From Sphaerochaetaceae bacterium (GTDB lineage Bacteria > Spirochaetota > Spirochaetia > Sphaerochaetales > Sphaerochaetaceae), in the NCBI GenBank assembly GCA_024405015.1, contig JAKSPE010000002.1:87109-151108 (forward strand): DNA of 64,000 bases, read 5' to 3'. Below are positions 26,549-36,030 of this stretch, one piece after another (the first letter of the stretch is position 1; the number at the start of each line of letters is the position of its first letter). The position numbers and the translations under genes were made by a program. A model generated the notes under the pieces. It had not been told where the DNA came from. It ran no database searches and saw only the letters and a list, made by a program, of their open reading frames with translations.

Positions 26549-27211
26549 ATGGGTAGAGTCATTACAATTGGAAGACAGTTCGGAAGTGGAGGTCATGAGG
26601 TTGGACTCAGACTTGCAAAGAGACTTGGAATCCCATTCTATGACAAGGAAATCATCACGCTGACAGCTGAAAACAGCCGTTTTGCGGAAAGCTATCTCAA
26701 GAAGATGGATGAGCAGAAGCCAAACTTCCTCAACATCGGCTCCACAACCATGGTCTCCGGTGCAGGTGTTTCAACCTCTGCGGAAAGCGCCATGAACCAG
26801 TTCTATCATCTTTCTCCAAATGACCAGATCTTTTTGGCAAAGTCCAAGGTCATGCAGGACCTTGCTGCCAAGGGACCTTGTGTCATCGTCGGTCGCTGTG
26901 CGGATTACATTCTCAGAGACCTTGATCCTGTGAATTTCTTCATCTATGCAGATCTCAAGGACAGAGTGGAGAGAAAACTCGCGCTGGAAGAGCACGCCGG
27001 CATGACTGCACAGGCTATGGAGAAGCTCATCAAGAACACCGACAAGAACCGTTCCAAGTTCTATGAGTATTACAGCCATCAGGTTTGGGGTGATGCCAAG
27101 AACTACAATCTGTGCATTGATACCAGTTCTGTCGGAGTCGATGGCGCTGTAGAGATCATGATGAAGTTCATTGAAGAGTTCCGAAAGAAGAATATTCTTC
27201 CAGACAAATGA
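26549..27211 (+). CDS. Cytidylate kinase-like family protein
   Basis: 220 aa. The start MGRVITIGRQFGSGGHEVGLRLAKRL is typical for the cytidylate_kin_2 family: a P-loop variant GRQFGSGG followed by FYDKEIITLTAE. Later CVIVGRCADYILRD and the KDRVERKL lid region. Members are P-loop nucleotide kinases of uncertain substrate. GGAGGA precedes ATG 26549. It is a single-gene unit before the ROK regulator. Confidence 0.8.
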   Translation: MGRVITIGRQFGSGGHEVGLRLAKRLGIPFYDKEIITLTAENSRFAESYLKKMDEQKPNFLNIGSTTMVSGAGVSTSAESAMNQFYHLSPNDQIFLAKSKVMQDLAAKGPCVIVGRCADYILRDLDPVNFFIYADLKDRVERKLALEEHAGMTAQAMEKLIKNTDKNRSKFYEYYSHQVWGDAKNYNLCIDTSSVGVDGAVEIMMKFIEEFRKKNILPDK

Positions 27212-27269
27212 GTTACGTGATTCTCTGATTTTGATTTCAAAAAGTGTACCAACTGAAAGAAACTTTTTC

Positions 27270-27298
27270 TTGACGCATGAATAGGGCAATGTTATTCT
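27270..27298 (+). promoter_or_regulatory. Promoter of the ROK regulator and sugar permease genes
   Basis: TTGACG (27270-27275), 17 bases, TATTCT (27293-27298), immediately followed by the inverted repeat at 27301-27323. Confidence 0.65.
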
Positions 27299-27300
27299 AA

Positions 27301-27323
27301 GTTTGTTAAAGCAGTGAACAAAC
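27301..27323 (+). promoter_or_regulatory. ROK operator (autoregulatory)
   Basis: GTTTGTT-N9-AACAAAC directly after the -10 element. The same arms with the same spacing recur at 30478-30500 before the sugar-binding-protein gene. Confidence 0.65.
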
Positions 27324-27335
27324 CTAGAGGATATT

Positions 27336-28505
27336 ATGCCTGTAAACAATAACCTATTCCAGAAAAATGCGAATACATCACTTGTCGCGCAGCTGATCTG
27401 GAAGAAAAAGTGCATTTCCAGAGTGGATATCGCAAGAGAACTGTCCCTCTACAGATCCACGGTCAGTAACATCATAACCTATCTACTCAATGCCGGTGTC
27501 GTCTACGAAGGTGAGCACATGGCTTCCCATGTCCAGGGTGGACGTAAGGCCATTGAGATTTCACTGAACAACAACTTCGGCTGTGTGTTTGGATTCGATA
27601 TTCAGCCATCTCATTATCGAGCTGTGCTGCTGGCTATGGATGGAACCGTACTTTGGACAGAGACCGGATCCTTCGGCCTGATTCCACTGGAGCAAATGGT
27701 CGATACCATGGTTGAGCATGCCTTGGAAGTCCATCATCAGTTCAACATTCCGATTCTGGCGCTGAGCTTTTCGATTCCAGGTATCGTCGACTCCGAAAAC
27801 GGAATCATCAACTATTCTGAGCCGTTTAAGCTCACCGAGGCTTTTGATCTCAGGGCATATGTCAAAGCAAAGCATAACTATCCGGTCTATGTGGAGAACG
27901 ATGCCAACTGCGCAGCTTGGATGGACATCTATTCCAAGGGACATGCCCTTGAGAATGCCTTGTCGGTTGTCGGTGATTTCCATGAGGAATCCAAGAAGAC
28001 TGACGAAATCATCGGTATCGGTACCGGTTTTGGAATCATCATTGATGGAACCGTCTATCGGGGTGCCCACAACGCCTCTGGTGAGTTCTGTTCCATCTCC
28101 TGGGCACCAGGAAACCCGAACCAAAGTGGTCTGGACATCGATGTTCTTCGAAAGACTGCAGACGACAAGATGTGTCTGGAGCAGTGGATTGAGGATACGT
28201 TCCGTTCCTTCGTGCCGCTTTGCTCTGTGATGGATTTTGAGAAGGTGATTCTTCACGGTAACCCATTCAAGGACGAAATGTGGGTGCGTGAGGTTCTTCA
28301 GAGGAGGGCCGCTGCCTTCCTTGGGGCACTGGAGAAGTCCCACACGGAACTTCTGTTTGATGCAAATGATGAATGCATCTCCGCAAAGGGTGCTGCCATC
28401 ATGTATCTGCATTATCTGTTCTCCGTACCGGATCTGGAGAGCAGTAACAGCGAATGGATGGGGTGGGATGAACTGATTGAGTTCTCCAAAGCCCAGATGA
28501 ATTGA
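27336..28505 (+). CDS. ROK-family transcriptional repressor
   Basis: 389 aa. An N-terminal winged HTH (CISRVDIARELSLYRSTVSNIITYLLNAGVV) is followed by an ASKHA sugar-kinase-like domain with GFDIQ, VENDANCAAW and GIGTGFGIIIDG. The zinc motif of active ROK kinases (CGxxGCxE) is absent, so it acts as a sugar-responsive regulator. It sits at the head of the sugar ABC operon with its own operator overlapping the transcription start, pointing to autorepression relieved by a sugar. Confidence 0.88.
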   Translation: MPVNNNLFQKNANTSLVAQLIWKKKCISRVDIARELSLYRSTVSNIITYLLNAGVVYEGEHMASHVQGGRKAIEISLNNNFGCVFGFDIQPSHYRAVLLAMDGTVLWTETGSFGLIPLEQMVDTMVEHALEVHHQFNIPILALSFSIPGIVDSENGIINYSEPFKLTEAFDLRAYVKAKHNYPVYVENDANCAAWMDIYSKGHALENALSVVGDFHEESKKTDEIIGIGTGFGIIIDGTVYRGAHNASGEFCSISWAPGNPNQSGLDIDVLRKTADDKMCLEQWIEDTFRSFVPLCSVMDFEKVILHGNPFKDEMWVREVLQRRAAAFLGALEKSHTELLFDANDECISAKGAAIMYLHYLFSVPDLESSNSEWMGWDELIEFSKAQMN

Positions 28506-28545
28506 GAAAAGAAAAAAGGTCATATACCAACAATTGGAGGAGAAA

Positions 28546-29535
28546 ATGAAAGGAACTGAAGTTTCCAAGAAGAGGGAGGACCGCATCGGTCAGGCCCCTA
28601 AGAACTTTCTTGGACTTTCAAGTAGAGGTGAGGAGGTTATGGCATATTGGACATTTGTCCTGCCAGGCTTTCTGATCTATTTGTTTGTCATGGCATTCCC
28701 GACATTCTTTGCCGCATTCCTGAGCCTTACCAACTATCGTGGAGGAGCTCTGTTCGGACCAAAGAGCGTCATTTGGGGAAACATCGCACCAGAAAGGAAA
28801 ATGAAGATCATCGGATTCGACTACTATGCACAGATGTTCCACGACAAGTATTTCTGGCTTGCTCTCAAGAACAACATGTGGATCGTCTTCATTTCTGTCT
28901 TTGGTCAGATTCCACTTGGATTCATCATGGCTTACCTGATTTTCAGAGGCATGATCAAGGGTAAGGATTTCTTCCAGACCGTCATTTATCTTCCATGTGT
29001 CATCTCAACCGTTGTCATTGGTAGACTTTGGGGTGCTTTCACAGCTCCAAACGGTGCTTTGCCTGACCTTATCCGACTGTTCAAACCTGGTTACGTCGCA
29101 GGAAACAGCACCCATCCGATGATTCCGGTTCTGTTTGTCATCCTTTGGATGTATACCGGAACCTACCTGATCATCTTCCTTGCCAACCTCCAGAAGATTG
29201 ATACTTCTGTCATTGAGGCTGCAAAGATTGACGGAGCCACTGAGATGCAGGCTCTGCGCTACATCATTCTGCCAGCTCTTTCTGGTGTTATCGTCACAAG
29301 TGCCATCCTGGCAATTTCCGGATCGCTTAAGAGCTTCGACCTGATCTATGTCATGACAAGTGGTGGACCTGCAAAGCAGACCTACGTCCTTTCCATCTTC
29401 ATGTACGATTCTGCGTTCAAGGGTGCACCTAACTACCCACTTGCCAATGCAGTTTCCATGGTCATGTGTATCATCAGCTTCACCATGATCGGCATCACAA
29501 AAGCCGTTGAGAAAAAGTTCGGAGGTAGAGAATGA
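28546..29535 (+). CDS. Sugar ABC permease, MalF/UgpA type
   Basis: 329 aa with six predicted helices. The CUT1 permease EAA loop VIEAAKIDGATEMQALRYIILPAL is visible. GGAGGAG precedes ATG 28546. It lies 40 bases after the ROK gene and overlaps the next permease by four bases. It forms the inner-membrane channel for the oligosaccharide bound by the protein at 30600. Confidence 0.92.
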   Translation: MKGTEVSKKREDRIGQAPKNFLGLSSRGEEVMAYWTFVLPGFLIYLFVMAFPTFFAAFLSLTNYRGGALFGPKSVIWGNIAPERKMKIIGFDYYAQMFHDKYFWLALKNNMWIVFISVFGQIPLGFIMAYLIFRGMIKGKDFFQTVIYLPCVISTVVIGRLWGAFTAPNGALPDLIRLFKPGYVAGNSTHPMIPVLFVILWMYTGTYLIIFLANLQKIDTSVIEAAKIDGATEMQALRYIILPALSGVIVTSAILAISGSLKSFDLIYVMTSGGPAKQTYVLSIFMYDSAFKGAPNYPLANAVSMVMCIISFTMIGITKAVEKKFGGRE

Positions 29536-30386
29536 GCACAAAGATCAAAGATACCAATTCTGTCGGAAGCAAGATCTTCAAGGCTATCACCTATGTGATT
29601 CTGATCCTTTTCGCTCTCCTTGCCATTTTGCCGATCCTTTGGCTGATTATGAGCTCCTTCAAGACCAGCCAGGAGTATCAGCTTGACCGACTTGGACTGC
29701 CAAAGGGAATCTTCTACAAGAACTATATTGAGGCTTGGAAGAGAGGAAACTTCGGCGTTTACATCATCAACAGCGTCGTCTATACCTCAATTACCACCAT
29801 TGCAATCTGTATCCTTGGTATGATGAGCGGCTTTGCTTTCGCAAAGATCCCAAACAAGGCCACCAAGGGAATCTATGCCTCTTATGTTGTCGGTATTCTG
29901 ATGACATTGCAGTCCATCATGATTCCACTGTTCATCATCATCAACCAGGTCAAACTGTATGATACAAAGCTTGGTGTTCTGATTCCTTACATCGGAATTG
30001 GACTTCCAATGGGTGTGTACCTCTGTACCGAGTTCATCCGCAGTGTTCCGAATGCTCTTGTGGAAAGTGCAAGAATCGACGGAGCCCCTTACGGTAGGAT
30101 CTTCTTCGGAATCATCGTTCCGATGTCCGCTCCTGTTGCAACAACACTTGCCATTCTGACCGTTTCCGGTACCTGGAATGAGTTCATGCTCATCAACATG
30201 CTCACCTCCAGTACCAAGAACAAGAGCTTGCCTGTTGGAATCCAGAGCTTCGCCGGCTCCCTTTCCACAGACTATGGAAAGCTGTTTGCATCCCTTACCA
30301 TTGGTCTTTTGCCAATGCTGATCTTCTATCTTGTTTTCAGAAAGGAGATTACAAAGGGTGTTGCTGCTGGAGCTGTCAAGGGTTGA
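29532..30386 (+). CDS. Sugar ABC permease, MalG/UgpE type
   Basis: 284 aa, six helices, EAA loop NALVESARIDGAPYGRIFFGIIVPM. Four-base overlap with the partner permease. No ATPase gene is in this locus, so a shared MsmK/MalK-type ATPase encoded elsewhere is likely, as is common for CUT1 systems. Confidence 0.92.
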   Translation: MSTKIKDTNSVGSKIFKAITYVILILFALLAILPILWLIMSSFKTSQEYQLDRLGLPKGIFYKNYIEAWKRGNFGVYIINSVVYTSITTIAICILGMMSGFAFAKIPNKATKGIYASYVVGILMTLQSIMIPLFIIINQVKLYDTKLGVLIPYIGIGLPMGVYLCTEFIRSVPNALVESARIDGAPYGRIFFGIIVPMSAPVATTLAILTVSGTWNEFMLINMLTSSTKNKSLPVGIQSFAGSLSTDYGKLFASLTIGLLPMLIFYLVFRKEITKGVAAGAVKG

Positions 30387-30411
30387 CGGACTGGGCATCG
30401 CGGAAAGAGAA

Positions 30412-30434
30412 GTTTGTACAAAGATTGTTCAAAT
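30412..30434 (+). promoter_or_regulatory. Partial upstream ROK operator
   Basis: GTTTGTA-N9-TTCAAAT keeps the 16-base arm spacing of the full operators with two changes in the right arm. It lies just upstream of the -35 and 66 bases from the full copy. Confidence 0.4.
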
Positions 30435-30439
30435 TTAAT

Positions 30440-30468
30440 TTGACAACCGTTATTACGCATGCTACAGT
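30440..30468 (+). promoter_or_regulatory. Promoter of the sugar-binding-protein gene
   Basis: TTGACA (30440-30445), 17 bases, TACAGT (30463-30468). It allows separate strong expression of the binding protein. Confidence 0.7.
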
Positions 30469-30477
30469 TATTGTGTA

Positions 30478-30500
30478 GTTTGTACAAAGTGTGAACAAAT
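30478..30500 (+). promoter_or_regulatory. ROK operator of the binding-protein gene
   Basis: GTTTGTA-N9-AACAAAT, same geometry as 27301-27323, placed over the expected transcription start. A perfect TAGTGT-CTAA-ACACTA palindrome follows at 30500-30515. Confidence 0.65.
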
Positions 30501-30599
30501 AGTGTCTAAACACTATGTTTATAAAAAGGGATTGCAGAGAAATCTGCATTTGGGGAGGCGAGAAAAGCCGACCTCGTATTCATCTAAGGAGGAAAAAAG

Positions 30600-31940
30600 A
30601 TGAAGAAACTTGCAATGGTAGTACTTTCACTGGTACTTCTTTGTTCAATGGTTTTCGCTCAGGCAGCTGCAGAAGCAAACAGCGGAAAGACAACAATCAG
30701 AGTTCTGAACTATATCGATATGTCAGAGCCAAACAGTGCTAACGAAATTGCACAGATCTGGGACAAGTTCTCAGCAGAGCACCCAGAGATCGAAGTTATC
30801 CGTGAGGACCTTTTCAATGAGCCATTCCACCAGAAGGTAGAGGCTTACGCAGCACAGGGCAACCTCCCAGATGTCATGTATGCTTGGCCAAGCGGAAGAT
30901 CAGAGACTCTCCACAAGGATGGATATCTCTACAACCTCAAGTCACTCCTCGAGAGAGACGGTCTTGATAAGGTCTACAGCGCAACATCCATGGCTGATCA
31001 GGCTGGTAAGGTTGGTTACGTTGGTGAGCTTCCAAACGGACTTACAGCAACATCCATGATGTTCGTCAACACAAAGGTTCTTCGCGAGAATGGTCTCGAG
31101 ATGCCAAAGACATATGCTGACCTCGTAGCTATGGTTCCTGTCCTCAACGCAAAGGGTATCGAAGTTGTATCCATGGACTGTAAGGACGCTTGGGTCATGC
31201 AGAGCTGCCTCTTCTCCCTCATCACAGGTAGATTCGGTGGTGCTGACTGGGCTGACAGAGTATTCGCTGGCGAGACAGATTTCGCTGACGAGTGGTTCGT
31301 CAAGTCTCTCACAGCTGTTGACAACCTCTACAAGGATGGCGTCATCAACCGCAACACACTGTCTATCGGTTACGGTTCAGGCAGAGGTGACTTCGCTAAT
31401 GGCAAGTCTGCATTCTACATTGATGGTGACTGGGCATGTGCTTCCTTCCAGACAGATGTCACAACAGGTCAGGCTCTCTTCGCTCCAGAAGCTCAGAAGA
31501 CTGACATTGAGCTGATCAACTTCCCAGCATTCGACGGTGAGGTCATCCACGAGTCCAACTCCGCTGTTGTTGGAACAGGTTGGGCAATTGCTGCAGATAT
31601 CGATGCTGACAAGCTCGAGGCTGCATGGACACTCGTTAAGTTCCTCGAGAGCGAATATGCTCAGACATGGAGACTTACAACTGGTGCTTCCTTCCCATCA
31701 CTCACAACTATCGACGTTGCTAAGGTTTGTGAAGAGTACAACCTCGAGCCACTCGTAGCAAAGAGATCCGATTGGTACAACAACATCCAGGTTGCTACAC
31801 CAGTTATCGACGGTGTTCTCCCAGCTGCTGTCTTCGAAGTCATCAACACAGTTCTCCAGGAGATTGGTCTTGGTTCCACAACTGTTGAGAAGGGTGTTGC
31901 AGATGTCAATGCTGCATGGCACGCATACATCGGAAAGTAA
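30600..31940 (+). CDS. Sugar ABC transporter substrate-binding protein
   Basis: 446 aa periplasmic protein of solute-binding family 1. Signal peptide KKLAMVVLSLVLLCSMVFA before QAAAEAN, with no lipobox. Mature part begins TTIRVLNYIDMSEPN and keeps the pattern EAYAAQGNLPDVMYAWPSG and KSAFYIDGDWA. AAGGAGG precedes the ATG. Context with GH20, beta-mannosidase and epimerase suggests an amino-sugar or mannose-containing oligosaccharide; the substrate is inference. Confidence 0.92.
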   Translation: MKKLAMVVLSLVLLCSMVFAQAAAEANSGKTTIRVLNYIDMSEPNSANEIAQIWDKFSAEHPEIEVIREDLFNEPFHQKVEAYAAQGNLPDVMYAWPSGRSETLHKDGYLYNLKSLLERDGLDKVYSATSMADQAGKVGYVGELPNGLTATSMMFVNTKVLRENGLEMPKTYADLVAMVPVLNAKGIEVVSMDCKDAWVMQSCLFSLITGRFGGADWADRVFAGETDFADEWFVKSLTAVDNLYKDGVINRNTLSIGYGSGRGDFANGKSAFYIDGDWACASFQTDVTTGQALFAPEAQKTDIELINFPAFDGEVIHESNSAVVGTGWAIAADIDADKLEAAWTLVKFLESEYAQTWRLTTGASFPSLTTIDVAKVCEEYNLEPLVAKRSDWYNNIQVATPVIDGVLPAAVFEVINTVLQEIGLGSTTVEKGVADVNAAWHAYIGK

Positions 31941-31963
31941 TTTTCGGTTAAGTGAAAATGTTT

Positions 31964-31996
31964 CAGAGGCTGTCTTTATGGCAGCCTCTGTTTTTT
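31964..31996 (+). terminator. Terminator after the binding-protein gene
   Basis: CAGAGGCTG (31964-31972) pairs perfectly with CAGCCTCTG (31982-31990), followed by TTTTTT. The GH20 start is only 15 bases on, with no good ribosome-binding site or promoter between, so partial readthrough is likely to feed it. Confidence 0.85.
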
Positions 31997-32010
31997 GGTA
32001 GAATTGAATT

Positions 32011-33384
32011 ATGAACACAAGAATTGAGAATCTGCTTGTTCCGCAGATCGCATCCACAAATGTCGTTGTCACAGAGCTTGTTGACCTAACTCCCGTGACA
32101 GTCAACCCAAAGGCCTCTGTCAATGAGGTCATCATCGAGCAGGGTAGAATCGTCGTCAACGCCCAGTGCGAAGAATCTGCTCGTCAGGGACAGAATTACG
32201 TCAAGCAGCTGGAATTGCTGTTTGAGGGAAAGGTCCCAACCTGTCAGTTTGATTTTTATAACCCGGTATGGCGATATCGTGGTTTCCATATAGATGTCGT
32301 GCGCCATTTCATGAGCGTCAAGGAACTCAAGAGAATCATCAGAGCCATGGCCCTTGTCGGCTTCAACCATTTCCATTGGCACCTGACCGATGACCAGGGC
32401 TGGCGCTTTGCTGTGGATGGCTATGAGAAACTTGAGAGCATCTCCTCAAAGCGCGTCAAATATGAGTTCGATGACGAGCGCAATGTCCACAGCGGTTTCT
32501 ATTCCGATGCTGACCTCAAGGACGTTGTCGACTACTGTAGCGAGCTTGGAATCGAAGTTATCCCTGAAGTAGAGATGCCAGGCCATGCCGAGGCTCTTCT
32601 TGCCGCCTATCCTGAGTTTGGCTGTACCGGAAAGGAGATTCCGGTTCAGAACAGCTGGGGAATCTTTGAGAATGTCATGAACCCAGCCTCTGAACAGCTG
32701 TGGACCTTCCTCAAGGCTACCATTGCAAAGCTTGTCTCCATTTTCCCTTCTAAGTACATCCACATCGGTGGTGATGAGTGTCCGCATGTGCAGTGGGAGA
32801 CCAATGAGGGCTGTCAGAGAATCATGAAGGAGAACGGACTTAAGGATACCAATGAACTTCAGGGTTGGTTCACCTCCAAGGCTTCTGCCCTGGTGAAGAG
32901 CTTTGGAAAGCGTGCCATCGGTTGGGATGAAGTGGTGGATGCTCCTGAGATTGATGAGAGCGTTGTCGTCATGTCCTGGAGAGGCCTTGAAGGTGCAAAG
33001 ATCGCATCCTCACGTGGCCATGAGGTCATTCTGACACCACAGAACGCAGGTTGCTATCTGGACCGCTATCAGACCTCCGAGGACTATGAGCTTGGCAACT
33101 GGAGTATCTGCACCGCACGCGATGCCTTTGATCTGGACATTAGCATGAAGGACCTTCCACAGAAGCAGCGAGACCTCATTCTGGGTGCCCAGTGCAACCT
33201 TTGGGCAGAGAAGATCCATACCGGACGTGAGGCCGAGTACATGATGTTCCCAAGAGCCTTCATTCTGGCCGATAACCTGTGGCTTGGAGAGAAGAGGGAT
33301 TGGGATAGCCTGTGTGCCCGCAAGAAGGCTATGGCCGACCTTTGCTACTATCTGGATCTGGTCTGTTCCCCAGCCAAATGGTGA
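32011..33384 (+). CDS. Beta-N-acetylhexosaminidase, GH20
   Basis: 457 aa. It removes terminal beta-linked GlcNAc or GalNAc. The GH20 barrel carries FNHFHWHLTDDQGWRF and the catalytic pair Asp255-Glu256 in HIGGDECP, with VIPEVEMPGHAEA before it. There is no signal peptide, so it works in the cytoplasm on imported oligosaccharides, matching the ABC importer just upstream. Its start lies almost directly after a terminator. Confidence 0.93.
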   Translation: MNTRIENLLVPQIASTNVVVTELVDLTPVTVNPKASVNEVIIEQGRIVVNAQCEESARQGQNYVKQLELLFEGKVPTCQFDFYNPVWRYRGFHIDVVRHFMSVKELKRIIRAMALVGFNHFHWHLTDDQGWRFAVDGYEKLESISSKRVKYEFDDERNVHSGFYSDADLKDVVDYCSELGIEVIPEVEMPGHAEALLAAYPEFGCTGKEIPVQNSWGIFENVMNPASEQLWTFLKATIAKLVSIFPSKYIHIGGDECPHVQWETNEGCQRIMKENGLKDTNELQGWFTSKASALVKSFGKRAIGWDEVVDAPEIDESVVVMSWRGLEGAKIASSRGHEVILTPQNAGCYLDRYQTSEDYELGNWSICTARDAFDLDISMKDLPQKQRDLILGAQCNLWAEKIHTGREAEYMMFPRAFILADNLWLGEKRDWDSLCARKKAMADLCYYLDLVCSPAKW

Positions 33385-33402
33385 TCGCTTGCTGAAAAAC
33401 GA

Positions 33403-33428
33403 AAGGCTCCCAGGTCGGGAGCCTTCGT
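33403..33428. terminator. Bidirectional terminator between GH20 and beta-mannosidase
   Basis: AAGGCTCCC (33403-33411) pairs with GGGAGCCTT (33417-33425) between convergent genes. T-rich flanks exist on the minus side (CGTTTTTC). Confidence 0.75.
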
Positions 33429-33447
33429 TGTCTTTGCACAATTGCCA

Positions 33448-35976
33448 TCAGTGTGTTGCGCTGTAGAGGTCGTTCATGTGGAACTGCACCTTATCGGCAT
33501 CGGATGCATCCTTTGGCAGGAATCGGATCTTTGCAGGTTTGTCTGGCAGGATTGTCAGGTTGTTGTCACTGAATTGTCCTTCGGTAGAGCCGCTATCCAC
33601 CATGACGTTGAAAGCCGGGAATCTGGAAGTGATTCTCAGATCCATACTTCCGTTTGCATACCTACGGACAACGGTCAGCTCAAGCTCTGGATCCTCCAAG
33701 CAGGCATCCTTCGGCTTGGACAGCATGATCGGATAGGAAAGCTCCTTGTCATCGACCCAAAGGTATGCGATACAGAAGGTGTCATCCACATCCAGATCCA
33801 GTTCTGTCATATCCAGCTGGTCGAGCTGTTTTGAGGTAGCTGGCTTGAGTGTCTCCTTGTAGCTGAAGAAATCAAAGCCATTGCCATAGTAATCGTAGAA
33901 CATCAGAAGGACATTCACCTTCTTGGACTCGATTCCGTCGTTGACGGCATAGAGGTTGATCTTGTTGTCCTTGATGTAGACAAGCGGGGTGACACTTTCG
34001 TAGAAGCGTCTGGCATCCCAATGCAGTGCCTTGAAACGGCCGCTGTACTCCAGACTGGACCAGGAAGAGACTGGCCAAACATCGTTGAGCTGCCAGTAGA
34101 GGGTTCCCATACAATATGGGGTGAGGGAACGCCAGTAGGTGATGGCAGTCTTGATGGCCTGTGCCTGCTGGATCTGGGACAGGTATAGCATCTTCGGGAA
34201 TTCCAGCTTGCGAGCCTGCTCCTCAATGCTCTGTCCTTCCTCCTGATTCAAGAACAGTCGATAGAAATGCTCGGTGATGATCTGGTTGCCGCTGAGGTTC
34301 TTCTGGTGATGGAGCATGACTTCTGAGAACAGGTCAAGCTGGTCCTCCGGACAGAAGGTCTTCACTTCCTGAAGCGATGGGAAGCTCTGGTATCCAAACT
34401 CTGAGCAAAATCGTGGTCGGATGTTCTGATACTCATCAAAATCCTTTCCTTCGTGCCAGACGGACCAGAAGTGCATGTCGCCCTTGCCATCGGAATGCCA
34501 GTTGTCGGAGCGGTCGCCAGGACCTGCACAAGGGGAGGATGGCCAGAACATTCTGGAAGGGTCCTCCTTCATGACCACGCGACCGACTGTATCTGTATTG
34601 AGCTTCTCATAGTCCTTGTAGTATTTCTCCAGGTCTGCCTTTGTCTCGTCATACCAGGTCAGGGCTCCAAGGTCCTCGTTGTTTCCACAGTACAGAGCAA
34701 TGCAAGGGTGACCTTTGATTCTGCGGATCTGGTCGGTCAGCTCCTTTTCGACGGACTGGAGGAACCAGTCGTCGGCTGGGTAGGTGGAGCAGGCGAACAT
34801 CATGTCATGGAACAGCATGATGCCGTGGCGGTCACAGGCGTCGTAGAATTCCTCTTTCTCATACCAGCCGCCTCCCCATACGCGAAGCATGTTCATGTTT
34901 GCCCATGCGGCGTCAGAAATGATCTTGTCGTAGCGCTCGGCGCTCATTTTACCAGCAATGGCATCCAGTGGAATCCAGTTGGCACCCTTGGCGAAGATGT
35001 CCTTGCCGTTGACGCAGATGGTCATCTCCTTACCGCCCATGGTCGGCTTGTTCTTGATGGTGATGGTTCGGAAGGCTGTCTTTGCGCTGATGGTGCTCTT
35101 GTCCTGGTCACCGACGGTTACCTTGATGTTGTAGAGGTTCTGCTTACCATAGCCATTTGGCCACCAGAGCTCAACGCTGTCCTTTGGTACCAGCATGGTG
35201 AACTTGTAGACATGGTTGCCCTTCTTGAGGTTGAGGGTAGCGGTCTTGCTGAGTTTTCTGCCCTTGGCGGAAAGCACTGTATGGACCTTGGTCTGTGTGG
35301 CGACGGAGGACTGGATCTGGACTTCGATGTTGAGTTTCCAGTTGTCCTTTGCGCTGACAGCAGTGGTATTGAAGCTTTCAAAAAGGAAATCCTGTGCCTG
35401 CACAAGGCGAACGCTTTCATGGATTCCGATTGTCATGATGCATGGACCCCAGTCCCAACCGGCGTTGCACTGTGCCTTTCGGACAAGGTTTCTGTTTGCC
35501 GAGTCGTTCGGATAGCGGGAGCAAGGGATCGGGTAGGCAAGCTTTGCATTGCGCTCCACTGCCAGATCCTCTGCGGATGTGAAATCGAATCGAATGGTGT
35601 TGGTGCCTTCTTTGACGAAATCCGTTACATCGAGGTAATGGATATGATGCTCATTGTCAAAGGATGCGACTTTCTGGTCATTGATGAAAAGGTCTGCGAC
35701 CGTATCCACTTTCTCAAGGCACAGATAGGTCTTGTTCAGCTGCTTTGTGAATTCAAAGGTGCGCTCGATGGTCCAGTCGGACTTGCCGATCCACAGGGTA
35801 TCAAGCTCATTGGTTCCAAAGTATGGATCTTTGATGAAGTTTCCATTGATGAGAGTGTCATGGACATCTCCCGGGATATTCATCTCAAAAGTATCACCTG
35901 CTGTGATGCCTGCTGCGTTTTCAAGGACTGTGACAGCTGTCAGATCCCATTTTCCATCCAGTAGTTGCGTTATCAT
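33448..35976 (-). CDS. Beta-mannosidase, GH2
   Basis: 842 aa, the size of family 2 beta-mannosidases. A sugar-binding N-terminal domain (GDVHDTLINGNFIKDPYFGTN) is followed by the barrel with CGNNEDLGALTWYDE (acid/base Glu) and RFCSEFGYQSFPS (nucleophile Glu). No signal peptide, so cytoplasmic. ATG 35976 is preceded by AGGTGGAGGT at 35990-35981; an upstream GTG start is rejected. With GH20 it could dismantle Man-beta-1,4-GlcNAc cores or manno-oligosaccharides. Confidence 0.93.
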   Translation of the reverse strand: MITQLLDGKWDLTAVTVLENAAGITAGDTFEMNIPGDVHDTLINGNFIKDPYFGTNELDTLWIGKSDWTIERTFEFTKQLNKTYLCLEKVDTVADLFINDQKVASFDNEHHIHYLDVTDFVKEGTNTIRFDFTSAEDLAVERNAKLAYPIPCSRYPNDSANRNLVRKAQCNAGWDWGPCIMTIGIHESVRLVQAQDFLFESFNTTAVSAKDNWKLNIEVQIQSSVATQTKVHTVLSAKGRKLSKTATLNLKKGNHVYKFTMLVPKDSVELWWPNGYGKQNLYNIKVTVGDQDKSTISAKTAFRTITIKNKPTMGGKEMTICVNGKDIFAKGANWIPLDAIAGKMSAERYDKIISDAAWANMNMLRVWGGGWYEKEEFYDACDRHGIMLFHDMMFACSTYPADDWFLQSVEKELTDQIRRIKGHPCIALYCGNNEDLGALTWYDETKADLEKYYKDYEKLNTDTVGRVVMKEDPSRMFWPSSPCAGPGDRSDNWHSDGKGDMHFWSVWHEGKDFDEYQNIRPRFCSEFGYQSFPSLQEVKTFCPEDQLDLFSEVMLHHQKNLSGNQIITEHFYRLFLNQEEGQSIEEQARKLEFPKMLYLSQIQQAQAIKTAITYWRSLTPYCMGTLYWQLNDVWPVSSWSSLEYSGRFKALHWDARRFYESVTPLVYIKDNKINLYAVNDGIESKKVNVLLMFYDYYGNGFDFFSYKETLKPATSKQLDQLDMTELDLDVDDTFCIAYLWVDDKELSYPIMLSKPKDACLEDPELELTVVRRYANGSMDLRITSRFPAFNVMVDSGSTEGQFSDNNLTILPDKPAKIRFLPKDASDADKVQFHMNDLYSATH

Positions 35977-36030
35977 AGTTACCTCCACCTCAGAATAATG
36001 ATATCATATATATCATTGTTTGAGGATATT

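Noticed and set aside
26549..27211. Housekeeping cytidylate kinase (cmk)
   Set aside because: The P-loop variant and overall pattern belong to the cytidylate-kinase-like family of unknown substrate, not classical Cmk, so no symbol is given.
34453..35964. 503-codon plus-strand open frame
   Set aside because: Antisense to the beta-mannosidase gene, which has intact GH2 motifs and a strong ribosome-binding site. Composition is that of a shadow frame.
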